64,000 nucleotides of DNA from an uncultured Lachnospiraceae bacterium (GCA_902778165.1 CACYWQ010000005.1:47691-111690); one strand, 5' to 3'; shown: positions 25,174-34,278, numbered from the stretch's first letter. The notes: generated by a model not told the origin, from the sequence alone. Made by a program: numbers and translations.

Positions 25174-26844
25174 ATGAAAAAGTTAATAAAAAGTACAGCA
25201 GCAGTATTCTTAGCAGCGGCAGTACTTGTCGGCTGTGGAAGCACTGCATCAAACAGCTCATCGTCTGCCGGCAGTGATGCATCGGCTCCTGTAGCGGCTG
25301 ATGCCGGCGCAGCAGCAAGCGGATCCAATATCAATATAGGTATTGAGGCCAATGTATCGACACTTGATAACAACGTGATTGATACACCCAGCGATTTCCT
25401 TGTAGTAAGAGCTATGCAGGACGGACTGTATGAACAGACAGATAAGGAGATTCGCCTTGCACTTGCAGAGAGCGTTGATGTAAGCGATGACGGAACAGAG
25501 TACACCTTCCATTTAAGGGATGCCAAGTACTCTGACGGTAATCCGATTGTTGCCGGAGATTTTGTATACAGCTGGCAGAGATTGGTTAATCCGGAGACAG
25601 GTTCTGAATATGCATGGTTCGCAGGTGCAGCCGGAATCAAGAACGCAGATGCTATTGCTTATGAAGGAGCAGATCTGGCAACACTCGGTGTAACAGCTGT
25701 TGATGATAAGACATTAAAGGTTGAACTTGATCATGCAGTACCGTTCTTTGATGCAATACTTACAATGCCTTGTTTTGCACCTGTCGAGCAGGCATTTGCA
25801 GAGCAGCACGGTGATGTATACGGTCAGTCAGTTGATGACATTATCTCAAGCGGTCCTTATGTTGTAGACAGTTGGACAGTAGGCGGCGGAGATCTTCGCC
25901 TTGTTAAGAATCCTGAGTATTGGAATGCGGATGCAATAAGTGTTGATTCACTTACATTTATCACTGTTAAGGACCAGCAGTCAGGAATACTTGCTTATGA
26001 GTCAGGAAGCCTAGACGTAGTTACAATAAGCGGTGATCTTGTGGAGCAGTACAAGGGCAGTGAGATTCTTGATACTCAGCTCTCACCCCAGGTTATGTAC
26101 ATATATATTAACCACGATAATAAGAATCTTGCCAATCTTAACTTAAGAAAGGCACTTGCATATGCAGTTAATAAGACAGAAATAGCTGACAGCATCTTAA
26201 AGGACGGCTCTAAGGCAACAGGATATATTGTTCCTGAAAGCTTTGCATTCGATGCTAACGGCAAGTCTTACAGAGAACAGGTAAATGTAACGGATCCTAA
26301 CGGATATGATGTAGATAAGGCTAAGGAAGCATGGGAAAGTGCCAAGGCTGAACTTGGAGATTCAATAAGTCTTGAACTTCTCTATGATGATGTACCTACG
26401 AGTAAGAATATAGCACAGTATCTTAAGTCTTCACTTGAAGGAACTTTAGAGGGCCTTACAATTGAACTTAGAGAGGTTCCTTACGAGGCATGCTGGGATG
26501 AGCAGAAGGCAGGTAATTTCGACCTTACTGTCAGCAGCTGGATGGCAGATTACATTGACCCTTCTATGTACGTAGATATTCTGAATACTAATTATGAATA
26601 TAATCTTGGTCATTACTCAAATGCAGAGTATGACAAGCTTGACAATGCAGCAGCAAATGAGCTTGCAACTGATCCGGTCAAGAGAGCGGAGGCATATGGT
26701 GAAGCTGAGCAGATCGGTCTTGATAATGTAGGAATCATTCCTCTTTATCAGGTAAGTTCGGCAAGCCTTATAAGAGAAGGAATAGACGTTAAGTTTGCTC
26801 CTTTCGGAAGCTATGTATATAGATATGCAACTATCAACAAGTAA
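25174..26844 (+). CDS. oppA: Peptide ABC transporter substrate-binding lipoprotein (OppA-like)
   Basis: The 556-residue precursor has a lipoprotein signal with lipobox LVGC (C21), a Ser/Ala linker (about 23-52) and then the SBP_bac_5 fold of peptide-binding proteins. It shows the characteristic LAESVDVSDDGTEYTFHLRD and the YNLGHYSNAEYDKL near the C-terminus. It captures peptides outside the membrane for the permease-ATPase genes that follow at 28517-32194. The ribosome site AAAGGAGGAG is strong, as expected for a binding protein made in excess. The ligand preference cannot be read from sequence. Confidence 0.9.
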   Translation: MKKLIKSTAAVFLAAAVLVGCGSTASNSSSSAGSDASAPVAADAGAAASGSNINIGIEANVSTLDNNVIDTPSDFLVVRAMQDGLYEQTDKEIRLALAESVDVSDDGTEYTFHLRDAKYSDGNPIVAGDFVYSWQRLVNPETGSEYAWFAGAAGIKNADAIAYEGADLATLGVTAVDDKTLKVELDHAVPFFDAILTMPCFAPVEQAFAEQHGDVYGQSVDDIISSGPYVVDSWTVGGGDLRLVKNPEYWNADAISVDSLTFITVKDQQSGILAYESGSLDVVTISGDLVEQYKGSEILDTQLSPQVMYIYINHDNKNLANLNLRKALAYAVNKTEIADSILKDGSKATGYIVPESFAFDANGKSYREQVNVTDPNGYDVDKAKEAWESAKAELGDSISLELLYDDVPTSKNIAQYLKSSLEGTLEGLTIELREVPYEACWDEQKAGNFDLTVSSWMADYIDPSMYVDILNTNYEYNLGHYSNAEYDKLDNAAANELATDPVKRAEAYGEAEQIGLDNVGIIPLYQVSSASLIREGIDVKFAPFGSYVYRYATINK

Positions 26845-26865
26845 TTATTATACGATAATCATTAA

Positions 26866-28479
26866 ATGAAAGCAGAAGCAGTTATTTTTTCAAAAGTATA
26901 CACAGAAGACGGAAGCATCTCTGAAGGCATAGCAGTAGCAGGCGATAGAATAATCGCTGTAGGAACAAAAGAAGAGATTAGTGAATATATCTCTGAAGAA
27001 ACTGAAGTTATTAATCAACCGGGGAGCTTCTTGCTCCCCGGTTTTGCGGATGGACATGCGCATATTTCTTTTGCTCAGAAAGTGCTTTCGGGAATTGATT
27101 TATCAGGAGCAAAGGACGACAAAGACTGCCATGAAAGAATCTGCAGATTCAAATCATGCCACGACAGATGCGCATTTGTATACGGGCAGGGTTTCTCAAC
27201 AGATAGCTTTGGTGAGAACGGTAATCTTAAGGATATTCTTGATGAGATATACCCTGATACTCCGGCATTATTGGAGTCGGACGGATGCCATTCGTTGTGG
27301 GTGAATGATGCTTTTATCTGCCAAAGATTGTCCGAAAACAGCAGTTGCCTTAAAGCAAACGGCGTATTTAAAGACAATAACGGAGAACTTACGGGATATT
27401 TCTGTGAGGAAGCGGCATATGAGATTCAGAAACTGATGCCCAAGACGGATGTAAATGATTATAAGAAAGCAATTCTTAAGTTCCAGGACAAAGTAATACC
27501 GCGCGGTATTCAGATGATACATGAGCCGCTTTGCTATAACAGCCTTGATGAGATTAAGAAGATCATTGCGGCATACAGGGAGCTGGATGAAGAGAGGAAA
27601 CTTCTACTTACGGTGAAGGTCACCGTTAAATGCATGCCGAGTGACAGTTATGATGAGTTGCTTGATTATGTAAGTGCGCAGCGTAACAATCCGGGTTACC
27701 ATTTCGGAGTTCAGGGCATTAAGCTTTTTATGGACGGAGTGGTTGAAGAAAGAACGGCCTTTCTTAAGGATGATTATGCCGACATGCCGGGATTTAAAGG
27801 TGAACCAATCTGGGAGGAGAACGAACTTAAGGATCTGATACTTAAGACCAGACTTATGGGAATACCCGTGCACGTTCATACCATGGGAGACGGTGCCACT
27901 GAGATGATATTAGATGCGCTTGAATACGCAGCGACTAAGTCGGGTGTTACGGGCCTTAGAGACACGTTAACTCACCTTCAGGTACTTGATGAGGACCAGT
28001 GTGGCAGAATTGCCGCCCTCGGAATTACGGCTTGCATCAATACTTATTGGCATTTCCATGAGCATTCATACTACGCATCCAAAGACCTGCCTTATCTTGG
28101 CAGAGAGAGGGCCGAAGCAGAATACAGAGTTAAGTCTTTGCTTGATAAAGGAGTTATACTCTCCCAGGGAAGTGATTGGCCTGTATCAACTCCCAAGCCT
28201 TTGGAGGGAGCGGAGATAGGTGTGACCAGAAGAATGCCCGGAAATAAAACAACGAATATGATGACACCTTCCGAGAAGGTGGATGTCAGCGATATGCTTA
28301 AGGCGATTACTTACGGAGGTGCATATCAGCTTGAGACAGAGTCGGTAAGCGGAAGTATTGCACAGGGCAAAAAAGCGAACTTCATACTTCTTGATAAAGA
28401 CCCGCTTAATTGTGACCCCTATGAGCTTCATAGTATTCGTGTTATTATGAATTGGATTGAAGGAAAGCAGGTATATTAA
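26866..28479 (+). CDS. Amidohydrolase superfamily metal enzyme (YtcJ/AepA-like)
   Basis: The 537-residue cytoplasmic protein has the amidohydrolase metal site HAHISF preceded by LLPGFADGH, later HVHTMGDGA and THLQVLD, and the aspartate-containing SQGSDWPVSTPKP. The C-terminal region with MLKAITYGGAYQL and GKKANFILLDKDP is typical of YtcJ-type members. These enzymes hydrolyse amide or imide bonds in N-acyl compounds. It sits between oppA and the opp permease genes in one operon without a clear ribosome site, so it may process an imported peptide or acyl-amino acid. This coupling is inference. Confidence 0.82.
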   Translation: MKAEAVIFSKVYTEDGSISEGIAVAGDRIIAVGTKEEISEYISEETEVINQPGSFLLPGFADGHAHISFAQKVLSGIDLSGAKDDKDCHERICRFKSCHDRCAFVYGQGFSTDSFGENGNLKDILDEIYPDTPALLESDGCHSLWVNDAFICQRLSENSSCLKANGVFKDNNGELTGYFCEEAAYEIQKLMPKTDVNDYKKAILKFQDKVIPRGIQMIHEPLCYNSLDEIKKIIAAYRELDEERKLLLTVKVTVKCMPSDSYDELLDYVSAQRNNPGYHFGVQGIKLFMDGVVEERTAFLKDDYADMPGFKGEPIWEENELKDLILKTRLMGIPVHVHTMGDGATEMILDALEYAATKSGVTGLRDTLTHLQVLDEDQCGRIAALGITACINTYWHFHEHSYYASKDLPYLGRERAEAEYRVKSLLDKGVILSQGSDWPVSTPKPLEGAEIGVTRRMPGNKTTNMMTPSEKVDVSDMLKAITYGGAYQLETESVSGSIAQGKKANFILLDKDPLNCDPYELHSIRVIMNWIEGKQVY

Positions 28480-28516
28480 TCATCTGCCTGTAATTTAGAA
28501 TCGGAAAGGCTTGTAT

Positions 28517-29452
28517 ATGAGACGTTACATAGCAAAAAGAGTCCTTGTGGCCGTTTTTACAATGCTTATAATCGTACTTATCATGTTCCTTATGTTTAAT
28601 CTGATGCCCGGATCGCCATTTAACGATCAGCATCTTAAGAAGGATCAGATAGATGCCTTATACAGAAAGTATGGCCTTGACAGACCTGTACTTGAGAGAT
28701 ATTTCAGGTATTTGTACAACCTCTTAAGAGGGGATTTCGGTGTATCTTATAACATACAGAAGAATATGGAGATAACCAAGATTCTTGCTCTGCGTCTTCC
28801 AATCACGGTAAGGATAGGAGTTCAGGCCATGATCATAGGTGCCGTTGCGGGAATAATCTTAGGAATTATTTCAGCGGTCAATCACGGTAAGGCCATTGAC
28901 CCTGTTGTGTCGGTTTTTTCAATGTTAGGCTCAAGCATACCCTCATTTGTATTCGGACTTGCACTGTTATATTTCCTTGCATTTAAACTTAAGCTATTTC
29001 CGATTATGTATTCGATGGATGCTCCGATAGCATCCACCATACTTCCGAGTATTGCCTTGTCGATCTTTCCTATGGCCAATATTGCAAGGTATGCCAGAGC
29101 GGAGATGATATCGGTACTTGATTCGGGATTTGTGGATCTGGCTAAGGCCAAGGGCGTAAGCAAGACCGGAATTCTGCTTAAGCATGTACTTCGTAATTCT
29201 TTAATTCCAATATTAACAGTTATGGCACCGATGTTAGTGGAACTGATTACGGGAAGTCTTGTTGTTGAGAACATATTCTCAATACCGGGTTTGGGTAATC
29301 TGTTTATCATGGCTGTACAGTCCAATGATTTCAGCGTGTCCATAGCAATAATGTTTATTTACAGTACATTCTATATAACGGTAATGCTGATTGTTGATCT
29401 GTTATACGGAATAATAGATCCCAGGATTCGAATATCCGGACAGGCACAGTGA
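28517..29452 (+). CDS. oppB: Peptide ABC transporter permease (OppB-type)
   Basis: This is a 311-residue inner-membrane permease. ATG 28517 follows GGAAAGG. It starts with a membrane helix (MRRYIAKRVLVAVFTML), a periplasmic segment with LMPGSPF and LDRPV, then five further helices. The cytoplasmic EAA loop, which contacts the ATPases, contains ARAEMISVLDSGFVDLAKAKG. It pairs with the permease at 29473 to form the peptide channel. Confidence 0.92.
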   Translation: MRRYIAKRVLVAVFTMLIIVLIMFLMFNLMPGSPFNDQHLKKDQIDALYRKYGLDRPVLERYFRYLYNLLRGDFGVSYNIQKNMEITKILALRLPITVRIGVQAMIIGAVAGIILGIISAVNHGKAIDPVVSVFSMLGSSIPSFVFGLALLYFLAFKLKLFPIMYSMDAPIASTILPSIALSIFPMANIARYARAEMISVLDSGFVDLAKAKGVSKTGILLKHVLRNSLIPILTVMAPMLVELITGSLVVENIFSIPGLGNLFIMAVQSNDFSVSIAIMFIYSTFYITVMLIVDLLYGIIDPRIRISGQAQ

Positions 29453-29472
29453 TGGGTTGTAGGTGAGAGATT

Positions 29473-30312
29473 ATGAAAGAGATAGTTAGAAGAATCGGAT
29501 CCAAAAAAGCTGCAATCATAGGAACTGTGATCATTCTGTTCCTCGTGTTGCTGTCACTTATCGGACCCTCACTTAATGAATTCGAATACGATGCGGTTAA
29601 CGTTGTGGATCAGCATATTAAGCCGAATGCCAGATATTGGTTCGGAACGGATATACTCGGAAGAGATTTATGGACAAGAGTATTTCAGGGAACCAAGGTA
29701 TCGTTATATGTAGCCTGCCTTGCAGTTATAATCGACATGACGATCGGAATAGTCTACGGTGTCATATCAGGTTACTACGGAGGTTGGCTTGATATTATAC
29801 TTCAGAGAATACTTGAGATAGTGGAAGGTATACCTACGGTTGTATTGGTGACACTTCTTATGCTTATCATGAAACCCGGACTTACCACGATCACAATTGC
29901 GCTTGTTTTTGCCGGATGGATCAATATGTCAAGACTTGTAAGAGCGCAGGTGCTTAAACTCAGAGAGATGGAATATGTTCTGTCAGCCAAGACAATGGGA
30001 GCTTCTGATTTCTATATTATATTCAGAGAGATTCTTCCCAATGTAGCGGGTCAGATTGTGATAATGGCAATGATGTCGATTCCGCAGGCAATCTTCTTGG
30101 AAGCGTATTTATCATTTATGGGACTTGGAATACCCGATCCCATGGCATCCCTTGGATCGCTTATCAATACCGGATTCCAGTCGATGCTTCTGTATCCCTA
30201 TATGGTGCTTATTCCGGTTACGGTATTTGTCGCACTTGTAGTGAGCTTTAACCTTATAGCGGACGGTTTAAGAGATATTCTGGATAAAGGAACGGAGGAT
30301 ACTGTATCGTGA
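29473..30312 (+). CDS. oppC: Peptide ABC transporter permease (OppC-type)
   Basis: The 279-residue second permease has the diagnostic periplasmic motif FGTDILGRDLWTRV of OppC/DppC proteins, six membrane helices and an EAA loop (REMEYVLSAKTMGASD). It begins 20 bases after oppB behind AGGTGAGA. Its last four bases overlap the GTG start of the next gene, so all four components are expressed together. Confidence 0.93.
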   Translation: MKEIVRRIGSKKAAIIGTVIILFLVLLSLIGPSLNEFEYDAVNVVDQHIKPNARYWFGTDILGRDLWTRVFQGTKVSLYVACLAVIIDMTIGIVYGVISGYYGGWLDIILQRILEIVEGIPTVVLVTLLMLIMKPGLTTITIALVFAGWINMSRLVRAQVLKLREMEYVLSAKTMGASDFYIIFREILPNVAGQIVIMAMMSIPQAIFLEAYLSFMGLGIPDPMASLGSLINTGFQSMLLYPYMVLIPVTVFVALVVSFNLIADGLRDILDKGTEDTVS

Positions 30313-31394
30313 GTGAAGATTTGATTCTTGAGATTAAAAATCTGTCCGTTTCTTTTAAGGATCGGAAGAAGACGATCAATGTAATACGAGGGGTCGACCT
30401 GTCTTTAATCAGGGGTAAGACTCTGGCGATAGTCGGAGAGAGCGGAAGCGGCAAATCCGTTACAGTCAAATCCGTTATGGCTCTTAATACCAAGGGCGCG
30501 ATTATTGACAGCGGAGAGATTCTGTATAACCATAAGAATCCCGACGGAACCACGGAGACCATAGACCTTACCGAATTATCTGCCAAGCAGATAATTAAGA
30601 ATATTAACGGACAGAAGATTGCCATGGTATTCCAGGATCCGCTTGCAATTCTTAATCCTACAATGACAATCGGTAAGCAGATAACGGAGGGCATGCGACT
30701 TCACAGGAAGATATCGCGTAAAGATGCCAAGCAGGAAGCCATTAAGCTTCTTACGCATGTGGGAATCAATGAGCCGGAACTGAGAATGAAGCAGTATCCG
30801 CATCAGCTCTCAGGCGGAATGAGACAGAGGGTCGTAATAGCGATTGCGCTTTCGTGCAATCCTGACGTTCTTATATGTGATGAGCCTACAACGGCACTTG
30901 ATGTGACGATTCAGGCCAAGATACTTGAACTTATTAAGAACATACAGAGAGAAAGAGGTTTATCCGTTATATATATTACTCATGACTTGGGTGTTGTGGC
31001 TTCTGTTGCGGATTATGTCGCAGTTATGTATGCTGGTAAGGTAATAGAGAAGGGAACTGCGGAAGATGTATTCTTCAGACCCGCTCATCCATATACTTGG
31101 GGATTGTTCTTATCGGTACCCAATGTTGATAAGAAAGAGGATGAACTCTACAGTATTCCCGGCAATCCTCCGGATTTATCCGAACCTATAAAGGGAGATG
31201 CCTTCGCTGTAAGAAATGAGAATGCCCTTCCTATAGATTATGAGGAAGAACCGCCGATATTTAAGTTAAGCAAAACTCACTATGTGGCGAGCTGGTTGTA
31301 TGATCCCAAGCAGAATGCCAAGGTCGAGATTCCGGAGATTTTAAGAAAACGAATCTCGGATATGGAAACGGGGGTGGGTTCATGGATATTGTAA
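30309..31394 (+). CDS. oppD: Peptide ABC transporter ATP-binding protein (OppD-type)
   Basis: The 361-residue ATPase starts at GTG 30309, overlapping oppC. It has Walker A GESGSGKS, Q-loop VFQDPLAILNP, ABC signature LSGGMRQRV, Walker B VLICDEPTTALD and the H-loop ITHD. The C-terminal extension (about 270-361) has the oligopeptide-transporter tail (HPYTWGL, PGNPPDL) found in OppD/DppD proteins. It powers import with the partner ATPase that follows, which overlaps it by 13 bases. Confidence 0.93.
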   Translation: MSEDLILEIKNLSVSFKDRKKTINVIRGVDLSLIRGKTLAIVGESGSGKSVTVKSVMALNTKGAIIDSGEILYNHKNPDGTTETIDLTELSAKQIIKNINGQKIAMVFQDPLAILNPTMTIGKQITEGMRLHRKISRKDAKQEAIKLLTHVGINEPELRMKQYPHQLSGGMRQRVVIAIALSCNPDVLICDEPTTALDVTIQAKILELIKNIQRERGLSVIYITHDLGVVASVADYVAVMYAGKVIEKGTAEDVFFRPAHPYTWGLFLSVPNVDKKEDELYSIPGNPPDLSEPIKGDAFAVRNENALPIDYEEEPPIFKLSKTHYVASWLYDPKQNAKVEIPEILRKRISDMETGVGSWIL

Positions 31395-32194
31395 ATGGTA
31401 AGCAGGATTCACTTCTTAAGGTAGAAGGACTTAAACAGTATTTCGGCAAGGGTAAGAGCCTTGTTAAGGCCGTGGATGATGTCTCGTTTGAGATAAAGAA
31501 GGGCCAGATATACGGACTTGTGGGGGAGAGCGGAAGCGGTAAGACAACTGTCGGTCGTTCCATAATAAGAATATATGACCCTACAGGCGGAAGCATAAGA
31601 TTTAAGGGTACGGAGATAACGGGTAAGCTTGATAAAGAGAAGAAACAGCTGATCACATCGGGTATCCAGATGATATTTCAGGATCCGATGGCAAGCTTAA
31701 ATCCCAGTAAGAAAGTATTTGATATTATAGCCCAGGGAGTTGATATTCATCATCTTGCATCATCGGATGCAGAACGTAAAGATATGGTCTATGAGATGAT
31801 GGAAGAGGTCGGACTTAATCCAAGCTATGCAGATCGCTATCCCAGACAGTTCTCAGGCGGACAACGACAGAGGATAGCAATTGCAAGAACCGTAATACTT
31901 AAGCCGGATCTGATCATCGCGGATGAGCCCATAAGTGCACTTGATGTTTCCATTCAGGCGCAGATAATCAATCTTCTTAAGCAACTGCAGCAGAAGTACG
32001 GAACAACTATTTTGTTTATTGCGCATGATCTGTCTATGGTGAGGTATTTGTCCGATGTTGTGGGTGTTATGAATCACGGGCATATAGTAGAGACGGGAGA
32101 TACGGAAGAGGTATTTAACAATCCCAAGGATCAATACACCATAGATTTATTGGAAGCAATACCCAGGATGAATCCCAGAAGGACAGAAATATAG
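31382..32194 (+). CDS. oppF: Peptide ABC transporter ATP-binding protein (OppF-type)
   Basis: This 270-residue ATPase has Walker A GESGSGKT, signature FSGGQRQRI, Walker B LIIADEPISALD and H-loop IAHD. At 270 residues it is shorter than usual OppF (around 300-330). It stops soon after the tail begins (QYTIDLLEAIP) and so lacks most of the C-terminal oligopeptide extension. The operon ends here, as the downstream 350 bases hold no + strand gene. Confidence 0.9.
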   Translation: MDIVNGKQDSLLKVEGLKQYFGKGKSLVKAVDDVSFEIKKGQIYGLVGESGSGKTTVGRSIIRIYDPTGGSIRFKGTEITGKLDKEKKQLITSGIQMIFQDPMASLNPSKKVFDIIAQGVDIHHLASSDAERKDMVYEMMEEVGLNPSYADRYPRQFSGGQRQRIAIARTVILKPDLIIADEPISALDVSIQAQIINLLKQLQQKYGTTILFIAHDLSMVRYLSDVVGVMNHGHIVETGDTEEVFNNPKDQYTIDLLEAIPRMNPRRTEI

Positions 32195-32283
32195 GAATAG
32201 AGTGAATTATTAAAACGTGAGTTTACAATTTATTCATAATTAGTTTTCACATTTTTCAAAACATTGGTACTTTTTGTACACTT

Positions 32284-32402
32284 TTGGCAAGTATACTAAT
32301 ACCATAAGATGATAGTGAAGATAGTAACAAGATAAAACTTTTTCATAATAAATGCCAAGCACCAAAGGTGCTTGGCATCCTCCCTATTATAGGGCTTTTT
32401 TT
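32284..32402 (+). ncRNA. Candidate small RNA or tandem terminator after the opp operon
   Basis: Two hairpins lie in an otherwise geneless stretch (32195-32559). The first is a perfect 12-bp stem (32352-32363 with 32367-32378, loop AAA). The second is a short CCCTA/TAGGG stem (32382-32386 with 32390-32394) followed by a run of seven or more T (32396-32402). Between them lies CCTCC, complementary to a ribosome site. A weak promoter TTGGCA (32284) to TAAGAT (32305-32310, 15-base spacer) would give a transcript of about 85 bases. It may equally be just the operon terminator. Confidence 0.35.
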
Positions 32403-32420
32403 GATTTGCGAGGTTTTTGA

Positions 32421-32448
32421 TAAGGCTGCGGCTCCCACCGCAGCCTTA
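32421..32448. repeat. Inverted repeat (11-bp stem) with no T tract
   Basis: TAAGGCTGCGG (32421-32431) pairs perfectly with 32438-32448 around a 6-base loop. No T run follows on either strand, so it is not an ordinary terminator. It lies between the candidate small RNA and the 3' end of the XRE gene. Confidence 0.6.
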
Positions 32449-32559
32449 TAGATTGGCCGTCTTAAGATAGGAATCCCCCTACAACTCCCTTTGCTATACC
32501 CCCCGCTAAAGAATTGTCTACCAAGGGACTGGTCGGACGATATGAACAAGATGTGTAGA

Positions 32560-32829
32560 CTAGTGTGTGTCCGACAACGACGGTCCATAGAAATCCGGTT
32601 GAAGATATTCAACAGACAGAAGAGATGACACGCTGGTATTCAGAGCCGGAGCAATTATCTCCAATTGTCGTATATTCGGATTCCCCTTTCCACTTTCCAG
32701 TCTTGAAATGACAGATCTGTCCATATTTACCCTTCGAGCCAGCTCAATCTGTGTGAAATCATTATAATTTCTCAAGTGTCGTATGTTGGCTGCGACGATT
32801 GATATGTAATCAACGTCATTATTGTCCAT
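32560..32829 (-). CDS. Small XRE-family (Cro/CI-type) DNA-binding regulator
   Basis: This is an 89-residue protein on the minus strand behind AGGAGG. Residues about 9-68 form a five-helix XRE domain: FTQIELARRVNMDRSVISRLE is the helix-turn-helix, followed by GKGNPNIRQLEIIAPALN. There is a short tail of about 20 residues and no other domain. It is divergent from the PucR/CdaR-type gene at 33190. The intervening region has a phased array of GCAC...GTGC palindromes (32899-32991), the obvious operator candidate. The physiological role is unknown. Confidence 0.88.
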   Translation of the reverse strand: MDNNDVDYISIVAANIRHLRNYNDFTQIELARRVNMDRSVISRLESGKGNPNIRQLEIIAPALNTSVSSLLSVEYLQPDFYGPSLSDTH

Positions 32830-32898
32830 GATACATATAACCTCCTGCTAGAATATTGTAGAATCATATCTTTAATTCAATTATATATGTACTGCTTG

Positions 32899-32991
32899 CG
32901 AATCGATGTGAGAAATACGCACAAAATGTGCAGAATACGCACATAACGTGCTAAATGCGAGAAAAATGTGGCAATATCGCGCAATTAATGC
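32899..32991. promoter_or_regulatory. 20-bp-phased array of short palindromes (operator candidate)
   Basis: GCACAAAATGTGC (32919-32931) and GCACATAACGTGC (32939-32951) are two palindromic 13-mers exactly 20 bases apart. Weaker copies continue in the same phase at 32959-32971 (GAGAAAAATGTGG) and 32979-32991 (GCGCAATTAATGC), and a half copy precedes at 32899-32911 (ending ATGTGA). Spacing of two helical turns would place all sites on one DNA face. They lie between divergent XRE and PucR-type genes. Confidence 0.7.
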
Positions 32992-33189
32992 GGAAACACT
33001 CATTTGTTCAAAATGACGAACTTAAGAATCGTGTGTTTTAGATAAAATTGCACAAAAAACACCGCAAAAACTATGGACTATTTTGTTATATTCTATTAAA
33101 ATATAGAAGATGTGTGCTTCTGATAAATAAAAGAGGCAGAAAGCCATAATGATAATTGTGCAAAATAACAACGCAAGGATGGAGAAGCT

Positions 33190-34278
33190 ATGATTTCTAA
33201 TCAGGTATTGCAGAGTACAATAGACGGATTGAAGACTATTGCGCGTATTGAAGTGTGCGTAGTGGATACTGACGGTAAGACAGTGGCAACTTCAGATCCG
33301 GCACTTGAAGAGTATGGTGCTCAGGCCGCTCAATTCCTCAGTTCTCCCGCAGACAGCCAGGAACTTGGCGGAGTACAGTTTTTTAAGGTTATGGATGAAG
33401 GACAGCCGGAATACGTACTTATTGTGGCAGGTCAGGGAGAAGATCTCTATACTCTCGGTAAGCTCGCAGCATTCCAGATACAGGGATTGCTTGTGGCTTA
33501 TAAGGAGCGTTTTGACAGAGATAACTTCATTAAGAATCTTTTGCTTGATAATCTGTTGCTTGTTGATATCTTCAGCAGAGCCAAGAAACTCCACATTCAG
33601 CCTGAAGTCAGACGTGTTGTTATTATCCTTGAAGGTGATGAGGACAAAAGCGCGAGAATTCTTGAATCCATGAGAACCGGATTCGGAACCAATAATAAGG
33701 ACTTTATCACGGCCGTAGATGAGAATAACGTTATTGTGGTTAAGGAACTTGAAGATACGGAGAATGAGGAAGATATCTATAAGTATTGTGATTCATATAA
33801 GAAGCTTATGGATGGTAACGGTATCTCTGATATAAGGATTTCATACGGAACCGTTGTCGGAGACATCAAAGAAGTCAGCCACTCATATAAGGAAGCAAAG
33901 ATGGCACTTGATGTCGGTAAGATATTCTTTGATGACAGAATGATTATTGCTTACAGTGAGCTTGGAATCGGAAGATTGATATATCAGTTGCCCATTCCTT
34001 TGTGTAAGTTATTCATCAAAGAGATATTTGACGGTCACGGTCCGGACGAATTTGATGAAGAGACTCTTGTGACTATTTATAAGTTCTTTGAGAACAGCCT
34101 TAATGTATCGGAGACTTCAAGACAGTTATTCATTCATAGAAATACACTGGTATACAGACTTGATAAGCTTCAGAAACAGACAGGACTTGATCTTAGAGTA
34201 TTTGAAGACGCGATCACATTTAAGATAGCGCTCATGGTTGTTAAATACATGAATTACATGGAGACACTGGAGTATTAA
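33190..34278 (+). CDS. PucR/CdaR-family transcriptional regulator
   Basis: The 362-residue protein has three parts. The first is an N-terminal sugar-diacid-recognition-like sensor (about 1-115, with TIDGLKTIARIEVCVVD). The second is a middle region (about 140-265) with a GGDEF-like fold but no catalytic motif. The third is a C-terminal helix-turn-helix of the PucR type (about 295-355: NVSETSRQLFIHRNTLVYRLDKL). Such proteins respond to small metabolites and regulate sugar-acid, purine or amino acid genes. It lies 29 bases before ftsE and could be cotranscribed with it. It has a long upstream region (33000-33189) with AT-rich sequence in which I see no clear -35/-10 pair. Confidence 0.85.
   Translation: MISNQVLQSTIDGLKTIARIEVCVVDTDGKTVATSDPALEEYGAQAAQFLSSPADSQELGGVQFFKVMDEGQPEYVLIVAGQGEDLYTLGKLAAFQIQGLLVAYKERFDRDNFIKNLLLDNLLLVDIFSRAKKLHIQPEVRRVVIILEGDEDKSARILESMRTGFGTNNKDFITAVDENNVIVVKELEDTENEEDIYKYCDSYKKLMDGNGISDIRISYGTVVGDIKEVSHSYKEAKMALDVGKIFFDDRMIIAYSELGIGRLIYQLPIPLCKLFIKEIFDGHGPDEFDEETLVTIYKFFENSLNVSETSRQLFIHRNTLVYRLDKLQKQTGLDLRVFEDAITFKIALMVVKYMNYMETLEY

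Noticed and set aside
32343-32612. An 89-codon open frame on the minus strand overlapping the XRE 3' end
   Set aside because: It runs through two terminator-like hairpins and has no ribosome site or family similarity; its end is simply the palindrome read as codons.
32899-32991. Consideration of the 20-base-spaced units as a CRISPR array
   Set aside because: Units are 13 bases, degenerate and palindromic, and spacers are 7 bases. No cas genes are present.
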